This document shows positions 15,778 through 25,491 of a stretch of 64,000 nt of DNA, in pieces. Made by a program: the position numbers and the translations under genes. Source of the DNA: Devosia sp. Root413D1 (lineage in GTDB: Bacteria; Pseudomonadota; Alphaproteobacteria; Rhizobiales; Devosiaceae); contig NZ_LMEA01000001.1 of assembly GCF_001425235.1 (NCBI RefSeq), positions 719,855-783,854 on the forward strand, written 5' to 3'. Positions within the stretch are counted from its first letter, which is position 1, and each line of letters opens with the position of its first letter. The notes beneath the pieces were generated by a model, which was given only the letters and a program-made list of their open reading frames with translations, did no database searches and had not been told where the DNA came from.

Positions 15778-16973
15778 GCCACCTCGCCGGCGAGTTGTGG
15801 ATTGGACGCGGCCCGCGCCGCCAGCGCCGTCGCGGCGGCCAACAGCAGCGCCGCGAGGACGAAGGGCGCCCACCATCCCTCGGTGTCGAACAGCAGGCCG
15901 CCACCGAAGGCTCCGAGCGTAATGGCCACCTGGACCAGCGCCACCTGCAAGCCGCCGCCGGCCTCGAGCTCGTGCGGCATGACCCGGGTCATCCAGGTCC
16001 CCCAGGCGACGGGGATCGGGGTGGTCAGGACGCCCCAGAGAACGAGCAACGCCGCGGTGAGCCCCGCGATATGCCCCAGCGGGATCAACAGCACGGCTAA
16101 CACGGCAAGGAGACCCGGCACTGCGACGAGCACCAGCTTCAGGTGCGTGCGCATCAGGTAGCCGGCAAGCGCCGTGCCGAGGAGGCCGCCGAGGCCGAGG
16201 CCGAGCATCACCAGCGACAGCGCGTTGACGTCGAGGCCGGTCACCAGTTCGAGGAAAGGCCGCAAGTACGTGGAGAGCGCGAACTGGCCCATGAAGGCCA
16301 GCGCCGTGGCGGCCATGCCGACCGCGACGACTGGGGTGCGGAGCAGGCCGAGCATGCGCCGTGGCGAAACTTGCCGGTCGGGGGCGAGGCGCGGCAGCAC
16401 CAGCCACTGCCAGATAAGGCCCAAAAGCCCGATCGGCACGACAATGGCGAAGGCGCCGCGCCAGCCCACCAGCCCACCGAGAAAGCTGCCGAGTGGGGCG
16501 GCGATGACCGCGGCGAAGGCGGTGCCGCCCTGCAGCATGGCGAGCGCCTTGGGCAGGTCAGCGGGCATCGACAGCCGGGCGAGGATGGCCGTCGAGAGCG
16601 ACCAGAAGCCGCCGATGGCCACCCCGACCAAAGCGCGCCCGAGCATGAACACCAGGTAATCGGGCGCGAAGGTCACTGCCAGCCCGGAGGCGATCAGCAC
16701 CACGGTGTAGCCGAGCACTACCGTGCGGCGATCGAGCCGCGACAACAGGCTGTTACCGAACAGGCTGGTCAGCACCGCAAAGAAGCCGGAGACGGCGATG
16801 GCCTGGCCAGCCTGCCCTTCGGTGATCAGGAGGTCCGCAGCGATCGGGGTGAGCAGGCTCACCGGCATGAATTCCGAGGCGATGAGCACGAAGGTGAGCA
16901 GCGACATGCAAACCACTGCCCCCCAGGACGTGCGGGAGCGGGGCAGGGTAAGGTCGTCCGTTGGCGCTGGCAT
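15774..16973 (-). CDS. MFS transporter, DHA1 (drug or sugar efflux) type
   Basis: A 12-TM major facilitator of about 399 residues. TM1 is SWGAVVCMSLLTFVLIASEF with the DHA1 hallmark EFMPVSLLTPIAADL. GRALVGVAIGGFWSLSTAI is motif C-like and SRLDRRTVVLG is motif A in loop 2-3. Relatives are YdhP/AraJ/NepI-like exporters. The ATG at 16973 puts TM1 about 18 residues in; an in-frame ATG at 17102 would add a non-conserved 43-residue leader. A LysR gene is divergent, which is the usual layout for a substrate-induced exporter. Substrate unknown. Confidence 0.88.
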   Translation of the reverse strand: MPAPTDDLTLPRSRTSWGAVVCMSLLTFVLIASEFMPVSLLTPIAADLLITEGQAGQAIAVSGFFAVLTSLFGNSLLSRLDRRTVVLGYTVVLIASGLAVTFAPDYLVFMLGRALVGVAIGGFWSLSTAILARLSMPADLPKALAMLQGGTAFAAVIAAPLGSFLGGLVGWRGAFAIVVPIGLLGLIWQWLVLPRLAPDRQVSPRRMLGLLRTPVVAVGMAATALAFMGQFALSTYLRPFLELVTGLDVNALSLVMLGLGLGGLLGTALAGYLMRTHLKLVLVAVPGLLAVLAVLLIPLGHIAGLTAALLVLWGVLTTPIPVAWGTWMTRVMPHELEAGGGLQVALVQVAITLGAFGGGLLFDTEGWWAPFVLAALLLAAATALAARAASNPQLAGEVA

Positions 16974-17196
16974 GGATGAGCTCTTGATCGGGGCGAGCAC
17001 CGTGGCCGCGGCCAGCCAGTCGAACTGGGCGCCGACCCCGCCGGTCAAGGCGCGTTCCCAGAACGCTTCGTGGGTCATCGGTTGGTGATCGGGTTTCGGC
17101 ATGCAGGGAACATAGTCCCCGCTGACTTCGCCGATTATCCGCTGTAATTGTCTTGGACTTATCGGCTCTTGATATCAATCGAGCGGAGATGATCCG

Positions 17197-18126
17197 ATGC
17201 AACGGCGCGACCTGACCGACATGCTGTGGTTCCTGGCGGTGGCCGAGGAGCGGAGTTTCACCCGGGCGGCAGCCCGGCTCGGCACCTCGCAGCCGACGCT
17301 GAGTCAGGCGATCAAGCAGCTCGAGGCGCGGCTGGGCCTTCGCCTCCTGACTCGCACCACCCGCTCCGTCGCCCCCACCGAAGCCGGCGAGCGGCTGCTT
17401 GAAGCGCTGGCGCCACGCATCGAGGGGCTGGAAACCGATATCGACGCCTTGATGGCGATCCGCGACAAGCCGTCCGGGACGATACGGATCACCCTCTCCG
17501 ACCACGCGCTGGAAAGTGTGGTGTGGCCTAAGCTCAGGCAGCTGATGCGTGACTATCCGGATATCCGGCTCGAGCTCAACAGCGATAACGGCTTTCGCAA
17601 TATCGTCGAGGAACGGTTCGATGCGGGTGTGCGGCTGGGCGAAAGTCTCGACAAGGATATGATCGCGGTGCGCATTGGGCCGGATTGGCGGCTCGTCGCC
17701 GTCGGCTCGCCGGATTATTTCGCGCGGCGGCCGCCGCCGCAGCATCCGCAGGAGCTGGTCAACCACATCTGCATCAACCAGCGGCAGATCCGCTCGGGCG
17801 GGCTCTATGCCTGGGAATTCGCGCGAGACGGCCGCGAGCTGCGGGTCCGGGTGGACGGACAGCTCATCTTCAACACGTCTTACGCGCAGATCGATGCGGC
17901 GATCGGCGGCTACGGTATCGCTTACCTGCCGGAAAACCTGGTCGAGGCGCACATCGCCTCGGGCCGGCTGGTCCAGGTGCTCGACGACTGGTCGCCAATG
18001 TTCGCCGGCTACTACCTTTATTACCCCAGCCGCCGCCAGAACTCGCCGGCATTTTCGGTGGTGGTGGAGGCGCTGCGCGTGCGGGGTGAAGGAAGTGCCG
18101 CCCCCATCTCCGCTGCAGGGGGATGA
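17197..18126 (+). CDS. LysR-family transcriptional regulator
   Basis: A 309-residue LysR regulator: winged HTH LTDMLWFLAVAEERSFTRAA (residues 6-25) with the recognition helix in GTSQPTLSQAIKQLEARLG, then a LysR substrate-binding domain with SGTIRITLSDHAL, DAGVRLGESLDKDM and AAIGGYGIAYLP. It is divergent from the MFS/cyclophilin-like operon and most likely activates or derepresses that operon through the 223-nt gap. A Shine-Dalgarno GCGGAG lies about 9 nt before ATG. Confidence 0.92.
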   Translation: MQRRDLTDMLWFLAVAEERSFTRAAARLGTSQPTLSQAIKQLEARLGLRLLTRTTRSVAPTEAGERLLEALAPRIEGLETDIDALMAIRDKPSGTIRITLSDHALESVVWPKLRQLMRDYPDIRLELNSDNGFRNIVEERFDAGVRLGESLDKDMIAVRIGPDWRLVAVGSPDYFARRPPPQHPQELVNHICINQRQIRSGGLYAWEFARDGRELRVRVDGQLIFNTSYAQIDAAIGGYGIAYLPENLVEAHIASGRLVQVLDDWSPMFAGYYLYYPSRRQNSPAFSVVVEALRVRGEGSAAPISAAGG

Positions 18127-18143
18127 GCATCGAGCGTGGGGCC

Positions 18144-18875
18144 TTAATAGTTCAATTCAGTGAACCTTGCGGCCCGCCCATCATAGAGCAGCAGCCGGCC
18201 GACCAGCGGCTCGCCCACGCCGGTGATCAGCTTGATCGCTTCCATCGCCATCAGCGTGCCGATGACGCCGGTGACGGCGCCGATGACGCCGACCACTTCG
18301 CAGGACGGCAGGTCGGCTTCATCAGGCGTATCGGGGTAGAGGTCGCGGAACTGCTTGCCATCCGGCATGAACACCGTGACCTGGCCGTCGAACATCGAGA
18401 CGGCCCCCGAGACCAGCGGGAGCTTCGCCGCCTCGGCGGCTTCGGCGACGGTCTGGCGGGTGCCGAAATTGTCGGTGCCGTCGATCACCATGTCGTAGCC
18501 GGCGAGCAGCCGCGCCGCGTTCTCCGAGTTGATGCGCTCGATATGCGGGATGTATTCGACATGCGCATTGAGCCCGGCAACGAATGTCCCGGCGCTCTCG
18601 GCCTTGGGCGTGCCGATGCCGATGCTCTGATGGATCATCTGGCGCTGCAGGTTGGAGAGCGACACCGTGTCATGGTCGACCACCCCGAGCGTCCCCACCC
18701 CCGCCGCCGCCAGGTAGGCGATCAGCGGGCTCCCCAGCCCACCGGCGCCGATCACCAGCACGCGGGCCGCTTTCAGCTTCTGCTGGCCATCGCCGCCGAC
18801 CCCGCGCAGCACGATGTGGCGCGCATAGCGCTTGATTTCCTCGGGGCTGAGCGCAGCCGCGGCAGCGTCCGTCAT
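18144..18875 (-). CDS. moeB: HesA/MoeB/ThiF-family adenylyltransferase
   Basis: A 243-residue E1-like enzyme that adenylates the C-terminal glycine of a sulfur-carrier protein such as MoaD or ThiS. Visible motifs: RYARHIVLRGVGGDGQQKL, ATP-binding VIGAGGLGSPLIAYLAAAG (residues 42-60), VDHDTVSLSNLQRQ, and IDGTDNFGTRQ. The zinc-binding Cys pairs of E. coli MoeB are not seen, and the rhodanese domain of some homologues is absent. The start overlaps the upstream DUF2259 stop (ATGA). Location beside dut is normal for this order. MoeB or ThiF cannot be separated by eye. Confidence 0.87.
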   Translation of the reverse strand: MTDAAAAALSPEEIKRYARHIVLRGVGGDGQQKLKAARVLVIGAGGLGSPLIAYLAAAGVGTLGVVDHDTVSLSNLQRQMIHQSIGIGTPKAESAGTFVAGLNAHVEYIPHIERINSENAARLLAGYDMVIDGTDNFGTRQTVAEAAEAAKLPLVSGAVSMFDGQVTVFMPDGKQFRDLYPDTPDEADLPSCEVVGVIGAVTGVIGTLMAMEAIKLITGVGEPLVGRLLLYDGRAARFTELNY

Positions 18876-19624
18876 GGACGGTTCACGATCGGCACGGCAA
18901 TGAAGCGCCGGTCGGGACCCTCGAAGCCACGCGAGAACACCGAGACGATGGCGACCGGCGTCAGGTTTCGCCACGCCCAGTTGACCGGCGCGACCACGGC
19001 GCTCAGCTGGTAGTCGACAGTGCAGTTGCGCGACGCGGGGACGGATTCGTCACGATACATCTGCGTCGCCATGCGGTCGGAGGGCTCGAACGTCAGGGCA
19101 AAGCCCACCGGCGGCTCGAAGCCGAAATCCTCGACGCAGCGAACCGTGGAGGTCGAGGGGAAGGTCGTGAGGCTGAGCGTCGCGGTATCGTCCGGTTCCG
19201 AGAGCCCGAAGCCGGGCGTCCCGAACCTGATGACCTTGCGATCCTCGACCGGCTCCGCGTCGGCATGCATCGCGGCGAACACCGCCGGCTCGGTGATCTC
19301 GAGCTTGGCGAGTGCTGCCGCGGCGGCAGCTGCCGATTTGGCGCGCACCCCGGCAAGACCGGGCTGCTCTTCCTCGAGCCGCACTCGGAACGGCGAGCCG
19401 CCGGCCCATTTGTCCTCGGCGACGTCGAGGATGAAGATGTTGGAATAGGGAAAGCCCGAGCCGTCCTGGACGCCGAATTCCTCGTAGGCGAGGTAGCGGC
19501 CATCGGCGGAAAACCCGAGTGCGGCAAAATCGGCGGCGTCGCCGGCAAACGCCGGGGCGGCCATCAGAACCAGAAAGCTAGCGACCAGTCGAACCGAAAC
19601 CGCCTGCACCACGCTCAGTCGCAT
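18872..19624 (-). CDS. DUF2259 family predicted secreted protein
   Basis: A 250-residue protein with a Sec signal peptide (residues 1-27, ending APAFA). The mature N-terminus [29 protein letters not shown] is cited here only as the diagnostic pieces [19 protein letters not shown] and the following [11 protein letters not shown], which define DUF2259. Three cysteines remain ([17 protein letters not shown]), allowing a disulfide in the periplasm. Function unknown. It overlaps dut upstream by 47 nt and moeB downstream by ATGA, so all three are one transcript. Confidence 0.85.
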   Translation of the reverse strand: MRLSVVQAVSVRLVASFLVLMAAPAFAGDAADFAALGFSADGRYLAYEEFGVQDGSGFPYSNIFILDVAEDKWAGGSPFRVRLEEEQPGLAGVRAKSAAAAAAALAKLEITEPAVFAAMHADAEPVEDRKVIRFGTPGFGLSEPDDTATLSLTTFPSTSTVRCVEDFGFEPPVGFALTFEPSDRMATQMYRDESVPASRNCTVDYQLSAVVAPVNWAWRNLTPVAIVSVFSRGFEGPDRRFIAVPIVNRP

Positions 19625-20036
19625 CGAGGCTCTCCCTGAGTTCGAAATCTATGCGCGAAACCGGCGCCACCACCATCTGGGCGATGCGGTCGCCACGCTG
19701 GATGGTGAATGGGGCGTCGCCGTGATTGATCAGGATGACTTTGATCTCGCCGCGATAGTCGGCATCGATCGTGCCGGGCGTATTGAGCACGGTAACGCCG
19801 TGCTTGGCGGCGAGGCCGGAACGCGGCCGCACCTGCGCCTCGTAGCCGGTGGGAAGCGCGATTGCCATGCCCGTTGGCACCAGCGCCCGTTTGCCTGCCT
19901 CGATGATGACGGTCTCGGAAGCGCCGAGCGCGGCGAGGAGATCCACTCCTGCCGCGCCCGCGCTCTGTTGCCGCGGGGGCTCGAGGCCCCGGCCGTGATC
20001 GAGCCAGATGAAATCGACTGTGACCCGATCCGTCAT
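19578..20036 (-). CDS. dut: Deoxyuridine 5'-triphosphate nucleotidohydrolase
   Basis: A 152-residue homotrimeric dUTPase that converts dUTP to dUMP and pyrophosphate, keeping uracil out of DNA and supplying thymidylate synthesis. Five motifs are complete: [11 protein letters not shown] (1), [11 protein letters not shown] (2), [18 protein letters not shown] (3, with the catalytic Asp), [10 protein letters not shown] (4) and [12 protein letters not shown] (5, C-terminal). The stop at 19578 lies inside the next gene, an unusually long 47-nt overlap. The upstream lipoprotein gene ends 3 nt before this start. Confidence 0.97.
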   Translation of the reverse strand: MTDRVTVDFIWLDHGRGLEPPRQQSAGAAGVDLLAALGASETVIIEAGKRALVPTGMAIALPTGYEAQVRPRSGLAAKHGVTVLNTPGTIDADYRGEIKVILINHGDAPFTIQRGDRIAQMVVAPVSRIDFELRESLDATERGAGGFGSTGR

Positions 20037-20038
20037 GG

Positions 20039-20662
20039 TCAGCGGGTATCGACGATCGCGAACAGCTCTTCGGGCAGGTTGGCGTTGCCGTCGAGCAGTT
20101 CGGTGAAGTTCAGCACCATCTCGGCGGTGTTGTCGCCGACCTTGGTCATGTTGGTCTCGGTGATGCGCTTGCCCTTGATGCGGATGGTGGCGGTGTGACC
20201 CTCGAAATAGGTCTTCATCATCGCCTTGGTCTGGGCATCCTGTTCACCACCGGCGCCTTCACTGATCTGGCTGGTCATCTCGTTGGTCTTGAAGGCCACG
20301 CGCACCACGCCCGGGCTCACCACGGTGATGCTGGTGTCGGAGTTCGGGCCGTCACTATCGGCGGTCAGCGTGGTGAGGTCGCCTTCCTTGATCGAGGTAC
20401 AGGTGCCGCTGCCATCCGCATTCTCGGTCAGCACGTCGCCTTCTTCCTTGCAGAACGCATCGGACGAATCGGCCTTCTCGCCGCCGGCCTCGGCCATCTG
20501 CTTGATCATTGGATAGAACTCGGAGCCCACCGTCATGACGGTGGTGGTCTTACCGGTAGTCTCGCTCAGCACGTCGATTTCGGCCGTAACGTCCATGCAA
20601 CCGGCAAGCCCGGCGCTCAGCAGCACGATGCCGGCCAGCCGGGAAATGGTCTTCAGGGTCAT
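20039..20662 (-). CDS. Small exported lipoprotein, LppM-like
   Basis: A 207-residue protein with a lipoprotein signal: a hydrophobic stretch followed by lipobox LAGC with the acylated Cys at residue 22. The start of the mature part, [18 protein letters not shown], then [16 protein letters not shown], resembles the LppM domain of actinobacteria and many alphaproteobacterial lipoproteins, a beta-sandwich of unknown role. Two cysteines ([14 protein letters not shown]) could form a disulfide. It is the first gene of the dut-DUF2259-moeB run; in many related genomes coaBC occupies the place between ubiB and dut. Confidence 0.75.
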   Translation of the reverse strand: MTLKTISRLAGIVLLSAGLAGCMDVTAEIDVLSETTGKTTTVMTVGSEFYPMIKQMAEAGGEKADSSDAFCKEEGDVLTENADGSGTCTSIKEGDLTTLTADSDGPNSDTSITVVSPGVVRVAFKTNEMTSQISEGAGGEQDAQTKAMMKTYFEGHTATIRIKGKRITETNMTKVGDNTAEMVLNFTELLDGNANLPEELFAIVDTR

Positions 20663-20835
20663 GAAATTCTCCTCAACATCGCCCGCCGCATCGCCCCCGT
20701 TGTAGGAGCCGGTCCCAAGCGCCGCAAGCTCATGCCGCCTCGGTATTGCCCCAGTGATGAACGCTTGATGAACCGTCGTTCACCGGCCGTCTACCCCCAC
20801 CGGGCTCTGCCTCTTCCCGGAAGGGGCGTGGTAAA

Positions 20836-22374
20836 TCACAGCCCGAGAAGCCGCCACAAGGCGACCAGGAGGACCGCCGCCGCGAGCCAGAATCCGCTGA
20901 CCAGCATGAAGCGGTTGAACTTGCGATCGGGCGAATTCTTGTCACGTTCATAGTCGTCGAGCGCGGTCTCGGCCTTGCTGGCGATGGCCGGCAGCCGGCC
21001 CAGCGTCGTCACCACGGTGTCGAAGTGATCCTTCAGTTCCTCGAGCCGGCCGAGCGGCCCGGCCGAACGGCGCACCCAGTCGCCGACGATCGGCTCCGAG
21101 ATGGTCCAGATATCGAGCTCCGGGTCGAGCGCCCGCGCCACGCCTTCGACCAGCACCATGGATTTTTGGAGGAGGATCAGCTCCGGGCGGGTCTGCATCT
21201 CGAACAGCTCGGTGGTGGCAAACAGCTGCCCCAGCACCTTCGCCATCGAGATGTCGGAAACGCGCCGGCCATGCTGCGGCTCGCCGATGGCGCGCAGCGC
21301 CAGCGCGAACTCGTCGATCGACTGGCTGCGCGGCACATAGCCGATCTCGAAATGCCGCTCGGCGATCAGCCGGTAATTGCGGGTGATGAAACCGTAGAGG
21401 ATGTCGGCGAGAAAGCGCCGCTCGCGCCGGGTGATGCGGCCCATGATGCCGAAATCGACAGCAACGATGTTCTGCGTTTTGGGGTCGGCGAACAGGTTCC
21501 CCGGGTGCAGGTCGGCGTGAAAGAAGCCGTCGCGCACGGTGTGGCGGAGGAAGGATTGCAGGAGGTTCTTCGCCAGCGCCTTGCGATCGACACCCGCCGC
21601 ATCGAGCGCCGCGTTGTCGCGGATCGGGATGCCGTCGACCCAGGTGGTGGTGAGCACGGTATCGGAGGTAAAATCCCACATCACCTTGGGGATGACGAAG
21701 CCGGTATCGTCCTTGATGTTCTCGTAGAACTCCGAGATCGCCGCCGCCTCGAGCCGAAGGTCGAGTTCGATGCGGGCCGAGCGGTCGAGCGTCGCCACCA
21801 CGTCGACCGGCCGCAGCCGCTTCAGCTTGGGCACCAGCGTCTCGGCGAGTTTTGCGCCGGCATACTGGCTCTCGATATCGGCGCGGAAGCGCTCGCGGAT
21901 GCCGGGTCTGAGGATCTTCACGGCCACGGTGCGCCGGCCGTCCTCATCGGTGAGGGTGGCCTTGTGCACCTGGGCAATGGAAGCGGCCGCGACCGGCGCC
22001 GAGAAATCGGTGAACTCTTCGGCCCGTGCGCCCAGGGCTTCCGCGAGCAGCCCCGGGACGAGCTTGTCGTCGAACGGGTCCATCTTGTCCTGCAGCACCG
22101 CGAGATCGGCGGCGACCTCCGCGCCGACGATATCGGGGCGGGTGGCGAGCGTCTGGCCGAGCTTTACATAGGTGGGGCCGAGCCGGTTGAGCGCGCGGGT
22201 CAGCCGCTCGACCCGGCCGGAGCGCTTCACCTCGCCGCGTTCGAACAGCCGGCCAAAGCGCACCCCGGCCTGCATCACCGGCGGCAGCGCATCGTTATCG
22301 AAGATCGACAGCGCGCCTTCGCGCGCCAACACGAGGCCGGCCCGGGCCAGGCGGAGATAGGCAGCGAGCCCCAT
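20836..22374 (-). CDS. ubiB: Ubiquinone biosynthesis protein UbiB (ABC1/ADCK atypical kinase)
   Basis: A 512-residue ABC1-family protein needed for ubiquinone hydroxylation steps, likely as an ATPase working on membrane-bound intermediates. Conserved motifs: YVKLGQTLATRPDIV (KxGQ), AAASIAQVHKATL (Ala-rich nucleotide loop), HADLHPGNLF (catalytic loop) and VDFGIMGRI (DFG). The C-terminus (residues 485-511) is hydrophobic and forms the membrane anchor. The start at 22374 is 4 nt after the ubiE stop and matches the UbiB N-terminus. Confidence 0.95.
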   Translation of the reverse strand: MGLAAYLRLARAGLVLAREGALSIFDNDALPPVMQAGVRFGRLFERGEVKRSGRVERLTRALNRLGPTYVKLGQTLATRPDIVGAEVAADLAVLQDKMDPFDDKLVPGLLAEALGARAEEFTDFSAPVAAASIAQVHKATLTDEDGRRTVAVKILRPGIRERFRADIESQYAGAKLAETLVPKLKRLRPVDVVATLDRSARIELDLRLEAAAISEFYENIKDDTGFVIPKVMWDFTSDTVLTTTWVDGIPIRDNAALDAAGVDRKALAKNLLQSFLRHTVRDGFFHADLHPGNLFADPKTQNIVAVDFGIMGRITRRERRFLADILYGFITRNYRLIAERHFEIGYVPRSQSIDEFALALRAIGEPQHGRRVSDISMAKVLGQLFATTELFEMQTRPELILLQKSMVLVEGVARALDPELDIWTISEPIVGDWVRRSAGPLGRLEELKDHFDTVVTTLGRLPAIASKAETALDDYERDKNSPDRKFNRFMLVSGFWLAAAVLLVALWRLLGL

Positions 22375-22378
22375 GGTG

Positions 22379-23134
22379 TCAGAGCTTCCAGGCCGCGTGC
22401 AGCGCCGCGATATTGCCGGTGAACGGCGTGTGGGTGACGCGCCTGAACCCGGCATCGGCAATCATCTTCGAAAAATGCTCGGGGGTGGGGAACTTGCGGA
22501 TCGATTCCACCAGGTACTGGTAAGGCTGCGCGTCGCCGGTCACCGCCCGGCCGATCGGCGGGATCACCCGGTCGGAAAACGCCTTGTAGACTTCCGACAG
22601 CACCGGGGTGTCGACCTGGCTGAACTCGAGGCAAAGGAACCGCCCGCCGCGCTTCAAGACGCGCTGCGCTTCCTTCAGCGCCAAGGGGATGCGCGGCACG
22701 TTCCGGATGCCGAAGGCGATGGTATAGGCGTCGAAGCTCTCGTCTTCGAACGGCAGGTCTTCGGCATTGGCCTCGACGAACTTCACCTGGGCTGGGAAGC
22801 GCCATTTGTGCGAACGCTCCTCACCGACCCTGAGCATGTCGGCATTGATGTCGGAAACCGTGACCTCGGCATAGCCGACCGAGGCGTTGACGATGCGCTC
22901 GGCGATGTCGCCGGTGCCGCCGGCCATATCGAGCACGCGGTAGGGCACGCTGCCCTGCTTGGGCGGCGCCAGTCGCGCCACCATGGCGTCTTTCCAGACG
23001 CGGTGCACGCCGCCGCTCATCAGGTCGTTCATCAGGTCGTAGCGATCGGCGACGCGGTGGAACACCTCGTTGACGAGGCCCTGCTTGTCGTCGAGGGCGA
23101 CCGTCTGTTCGCCGAAATGCGTGGTCTCGCCCAT
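22379..23134 (-). CDS. ubiE: Ubiquinone/menaquinone C-methyltransferase UbiE
   Basis: A 251-residue SAM-dependent methyltransferase that C-methylates 2-polyprenyl-6-methoxybenzoquinol. [20 protein letters not shown] and [16 protein letters not shown] (SAM motif I, residues 66-81), [12 protein letters not shown], and [11 protein letters not shown] are diagnostic. The ATG at 23134 gives the normal N-terminus [12 protein letters not shown]; upstream in-frame codons are not family-like. It is divergent from mutM and co-directional with ubiB. Confidence 0.96.
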   Translation of the reverse strand: MGETTHFGEQTVALDDKQGLVNEVFHRVADRYDLMNDLMSGGVHRVWKDAMVARLAPPKQGSVPYRVLDMAGGTGDIAERIVNASVGYAEVTVSDINADMLRVGEERSHKWRFPAQVKFVEANAEDLPFEDESFDAYTIAFGIRNVPRIPLALKEAQRVLKRGGRFLCLEFSQVDTPVLSEVYKAFSDRVIPPIGRAVTGDAQPYQYLVESIRKFPTPEHFSKMIADAGFRRVTHTPFTGNIAALHAAWKL

Positions 23135-23315
23135 GCTCTGTCTCCGGATTGCCGGCGTTATAGCGGATGGGGCGGAGGCTTGCCATGCGGGAAACGGGCG
23201 CATGGTTGCGCGAGCCCCTGTGAAGATTGCCGGGTCAAAGCGAACACTGACATCAGGTGACGCTTGTTTCGGTTATTCAGGGCGGCCACATACTGCGCTC
23301 GAAAGGAATCCCCTG

Positions 23316-24197
23316 ATGCCCGAATTGCCAGAGGTCGAAACCGTCCGCCGTGGGCTCGAGCCCTATGTGACCGGCGCGCATATCGACAAGGTGACGCTCA
23401 ACCGCAAGGACCTGCGCTTTCCGTTCCCCGAGGGCTTCAAGGGAGCGCTCGAAGGCGCGACCATCGAGAGCACCGGACGGCGCGCCAAATACCTGCTGTT
23501 CCGGCTGTCGAACGGCAAAACTTGGCTCAGCCACCTGGGCATGACCGGCGCTTATCGCTTCGAGGATTTCAAGTTCAAGGAACCGTCGCGCTATTACGAG
23601 CCCGACGAGGATCGGAAGCACGACCACCTGGTGCTGGAGCTCACTCATCCCGAGCACGGCACGATGAAGCTCATCTACAACGACGCCCGCCGCTTCGGCT
23701 TCGTCGACCTCTATGAGCACGAGGCCGATAGCCCCTATCTCGAAGGGCTGGGGCCCGAGCCATTGTCCAATGCCTTCAACGCCGCCGAGATGGCGGAGCG
23801 CTTTGCCGGCAAGAAGGCCCCGATGAAGGCGGCGCTGCTCGACCAGCGCGTCGTGGCGGGTCTGGGCAACATCTATGTCAGCGAGGCGCTGCACCGCGCT
23901 CACATCCGGCCCGACATCGAGGCGCGGACCTTGGTGCTGAAATCGGGCAAACCGAGCAAGCGCCTCGAAGACCTGGCGGATGGCGTGCGCACCGTGCTGA
24001 TCGAGGCGATCGATGCCGGCGGCTCGACGCTCAGGGACTTTCGCAATGCCGATGGCAATTCGGGCTATTTCCAGCACCGCTTCGCCGTCTATGATCGCGA
24101 GAACGAGCCATGCCCGACGCCGGGTTGTCGCGGGGTGATCAAGCGCATCGTGCAGTCGGGTCGCTCGACCTTCTTCTGCCCGGTATGCCAGCACTAG
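23316..24197 (+). CDS. mutM: Formamidopyrimidine-DNA glycosylase (Fpg/MutM)
   Basis: A 293-residue bifunctional DNA glycosylase/AP lyase that removes 8-oxoguanine and FapyG. The N-terminus MPELPEVETVRRGLEP provides catalytic Pro-2 and Glu-3 after Met removal; LLDQRVVAGLGNIYVSEAL is the helix-two-turn-helix. The C-terminal zinc finger is CPTPGC ... STFFCPVCQH, with a CX4C first half in place of the CX2C of E. coli, a spacing seen in alphaproteobacterial homologues. The start at 23316 is fixed by the need for Pro-2. rpsT follows after 150 nt. Confidence 0.97.
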   Translation: MPELPEVETVRRGLEPYVTGAHIDKVTLNRKDLRFPFPEGFKGALEGATIESTGRRAKYLLFRLSNGKTWLSHLGMTGAYRFEDFKFKEPSRYYEPDEDRKHDHLVLELTHPEHGTMKLIYNDARRFGFVDLYEHEADSPYLEGLGPEPLSNAFNAAEMAERFAGKKAPMKAALLDQRVVAGLGNIYVSEALHRAHIRPDIEARTLVLKSGKPSKRLEDLADGVRTVLIEAIDAGGSTLRDFRNADGNSGYFQHRFAVYDRENEPCPTPGCRGVIKRIVQSGRSTFFCPVCQH

Positions 24198-24347
24198 CCC
24201 GGCTGCCGGGGATTCCAGTTGACGTCCCCGGTCGTCGCGACTATACAGCGCCCAACTTGGCGGCCCGAGATGCCGCCGATTTCATTTCATCGCCCCTGGA
24301 AAACCGGCCTCGGCTGGGCCAGCGGGTTGAGCGCCAAAGAGGAATTG

Positions 24348-24614
24348 ATGGCCAATACTGCTTCCGCCAAGAAGGCCACGCGCAAGATCGCGGCCCGCAC
24401 CGAAGTGAACAAGTCGCGCCGCTCGCGCATGCGCACCTTCGTCCGTAAGGTCGAGGAAGCCATCACTGCCGGTGACCACGCGGTTGCCGTCGCCGCTCTC
24501 AAGGCCGCCGAGCCCGAGATCGTCCGCGCCTCGCAGAAGGGCATCGTCCACGCCAACGTGGCCGCCCGCAAGGTGAGCCGCCTCAACTCCCGCGTGAAGG
24601 CTCTGCAGGCCTGA
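24348..24614 (+). CDS. rpsT: 30S ribosomal protein S20
   Basis: An 88-residue basic protein, normal for S20, which binds 16S rRNA early in 30S assembly. [17 protein letters not shown] and [19 protein letters not shown] are typical, and the C-terminal helix has [19 protein letters not shown]. Shine-Dalgarno AGAGGA lies 4 nt upstream of the ATG at 24348. A canonical intrinsic terminator follows at 24677-24704. Position between mutM and dnaA is the usual one in rhizobia. Confidence 0.97.
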   Translation: MANTASAKKATRKIAARTEVNKSRRSRMRTFVRKVEEAITAGDHAVAVAALKAAEPEIVRASQKGIVHANVAARKVSRLNSRVKALQA

Positions 24615-24676
24615 TCGGCCGCCGAGTTCGAACCATCGTCAAGATGGTTTGACGACAGCTTTGTGAATGTGAAGGG

Positions 24677-24704
24677 CTCCCTCCGGGGAGCTTTTCTGTT
24701 TTGA
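24677..24704 (+). terminator. Intrinsic terminator of rpsT
   Basis: GCTCCC (24677-24682) pairs with GGGAGC (24687-24692) around TCCG, followed directly by TTTTCTGTTTT. It ends the rpsT transcript 62 nt after the stop. Confidence 0.85.
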
Positions 24705-25491
24705 TGGCTTCCTCGGGACGTCCCGGGAATGGGCGCGCCCAGTGTGACAGCTTTGCGACACCTGGGTGAAGAGTTTTCCCCTTTGGAAAGCCCTGCGTTT
24801 CCGGGACTTTGCCGAGGTCCGTCATCAGAATTTCATCTGCCTGTCAGGAATGAATTGCCGCAATTGAGGTGGTGCAACCACTTAGTGCGGAAGCGCCGAA
24901 AATCTCACGAAACCCCGATTCCCCCTTGAGTCACAGCGCCTTGGATTTCGACCCGGACAAAGTGCCGCGGAAAGGTTTTTGCAAAGGGTGAGAGTCAACC
25001 CCCTCTTGGTGAAAAACCCCCGTTGATTGGAAAATTCCGCCCCTCTAAGATGCCTCTCGTCGCTCAGGAACACCCGGCGCCAGAACCGAGTAATGAGACG
25101 ACATGACTGGCAGGAATGCTGAACTTTGAGATCGTGGCTGAGGCGGTATGGACGCAGCCGGCAGTCTTGGGGAAACTCCATTCGTAGTCTGGTTTGATTA
25201 GTATTAGTTCTGGTCTTGCGGGATCGTAAGACGTTGCGGTAGCCCGGGCGCGATCAGCGGCTCGGCTCAATTGAAAGTTTGGTTAGACTGAACCGCGGCG
25301 AAGTTCGCGGGCAGGACAGGTCTGTCCGAAAAACGGGCAGCTAGGTTGGCGGCGCTGTGCCCATACGGGGCAGCATAGAACAGGATTTGGGGTCACACAC
25401 GATGGCGATGAACGCGGCGGCGGGTCGTGCCGATTGGGTATCGGATAGAGGTAACGGAAAGGGGCAGGGCGGCGACAAGGGGGGAATGGTA
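24705..25491. other. Long non-coding region upstream of dnaA
   Basis: About 790 nt without a convincing gene: the short frames here lack ribosome sites and family-like sequence. Three GANTC sites, the target of the cell-cycle methylase CcrM, lie within 81 nt (24917-24921, 24928-24932, 24993-24997). AT-rich patches occur near 24760 and 25190-25210. No TTATNCACA-type DnaA box was found, so an origin is not supported here by eye. The region most likely holds the dnaA promoter(s) and a long 5' leader. Confidence 0.6.

Noticed and set aside
15346-16407. 353-codon frame joining the cyclophilin-like protein to upstream sequence
   Set aside because: The upstream part is an out-of-frame reading of the MFS gene; the real gene starts at the double ATG at 15777, which overlaps the MFS stop.
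24705-25491. Replication origin next to dnaA
   Set aside because: No TTATNCACA-type DnaA boxes or clustered 13-mers were found; only GANTC sites and mild AT-richness are visible, so the call is not supported.
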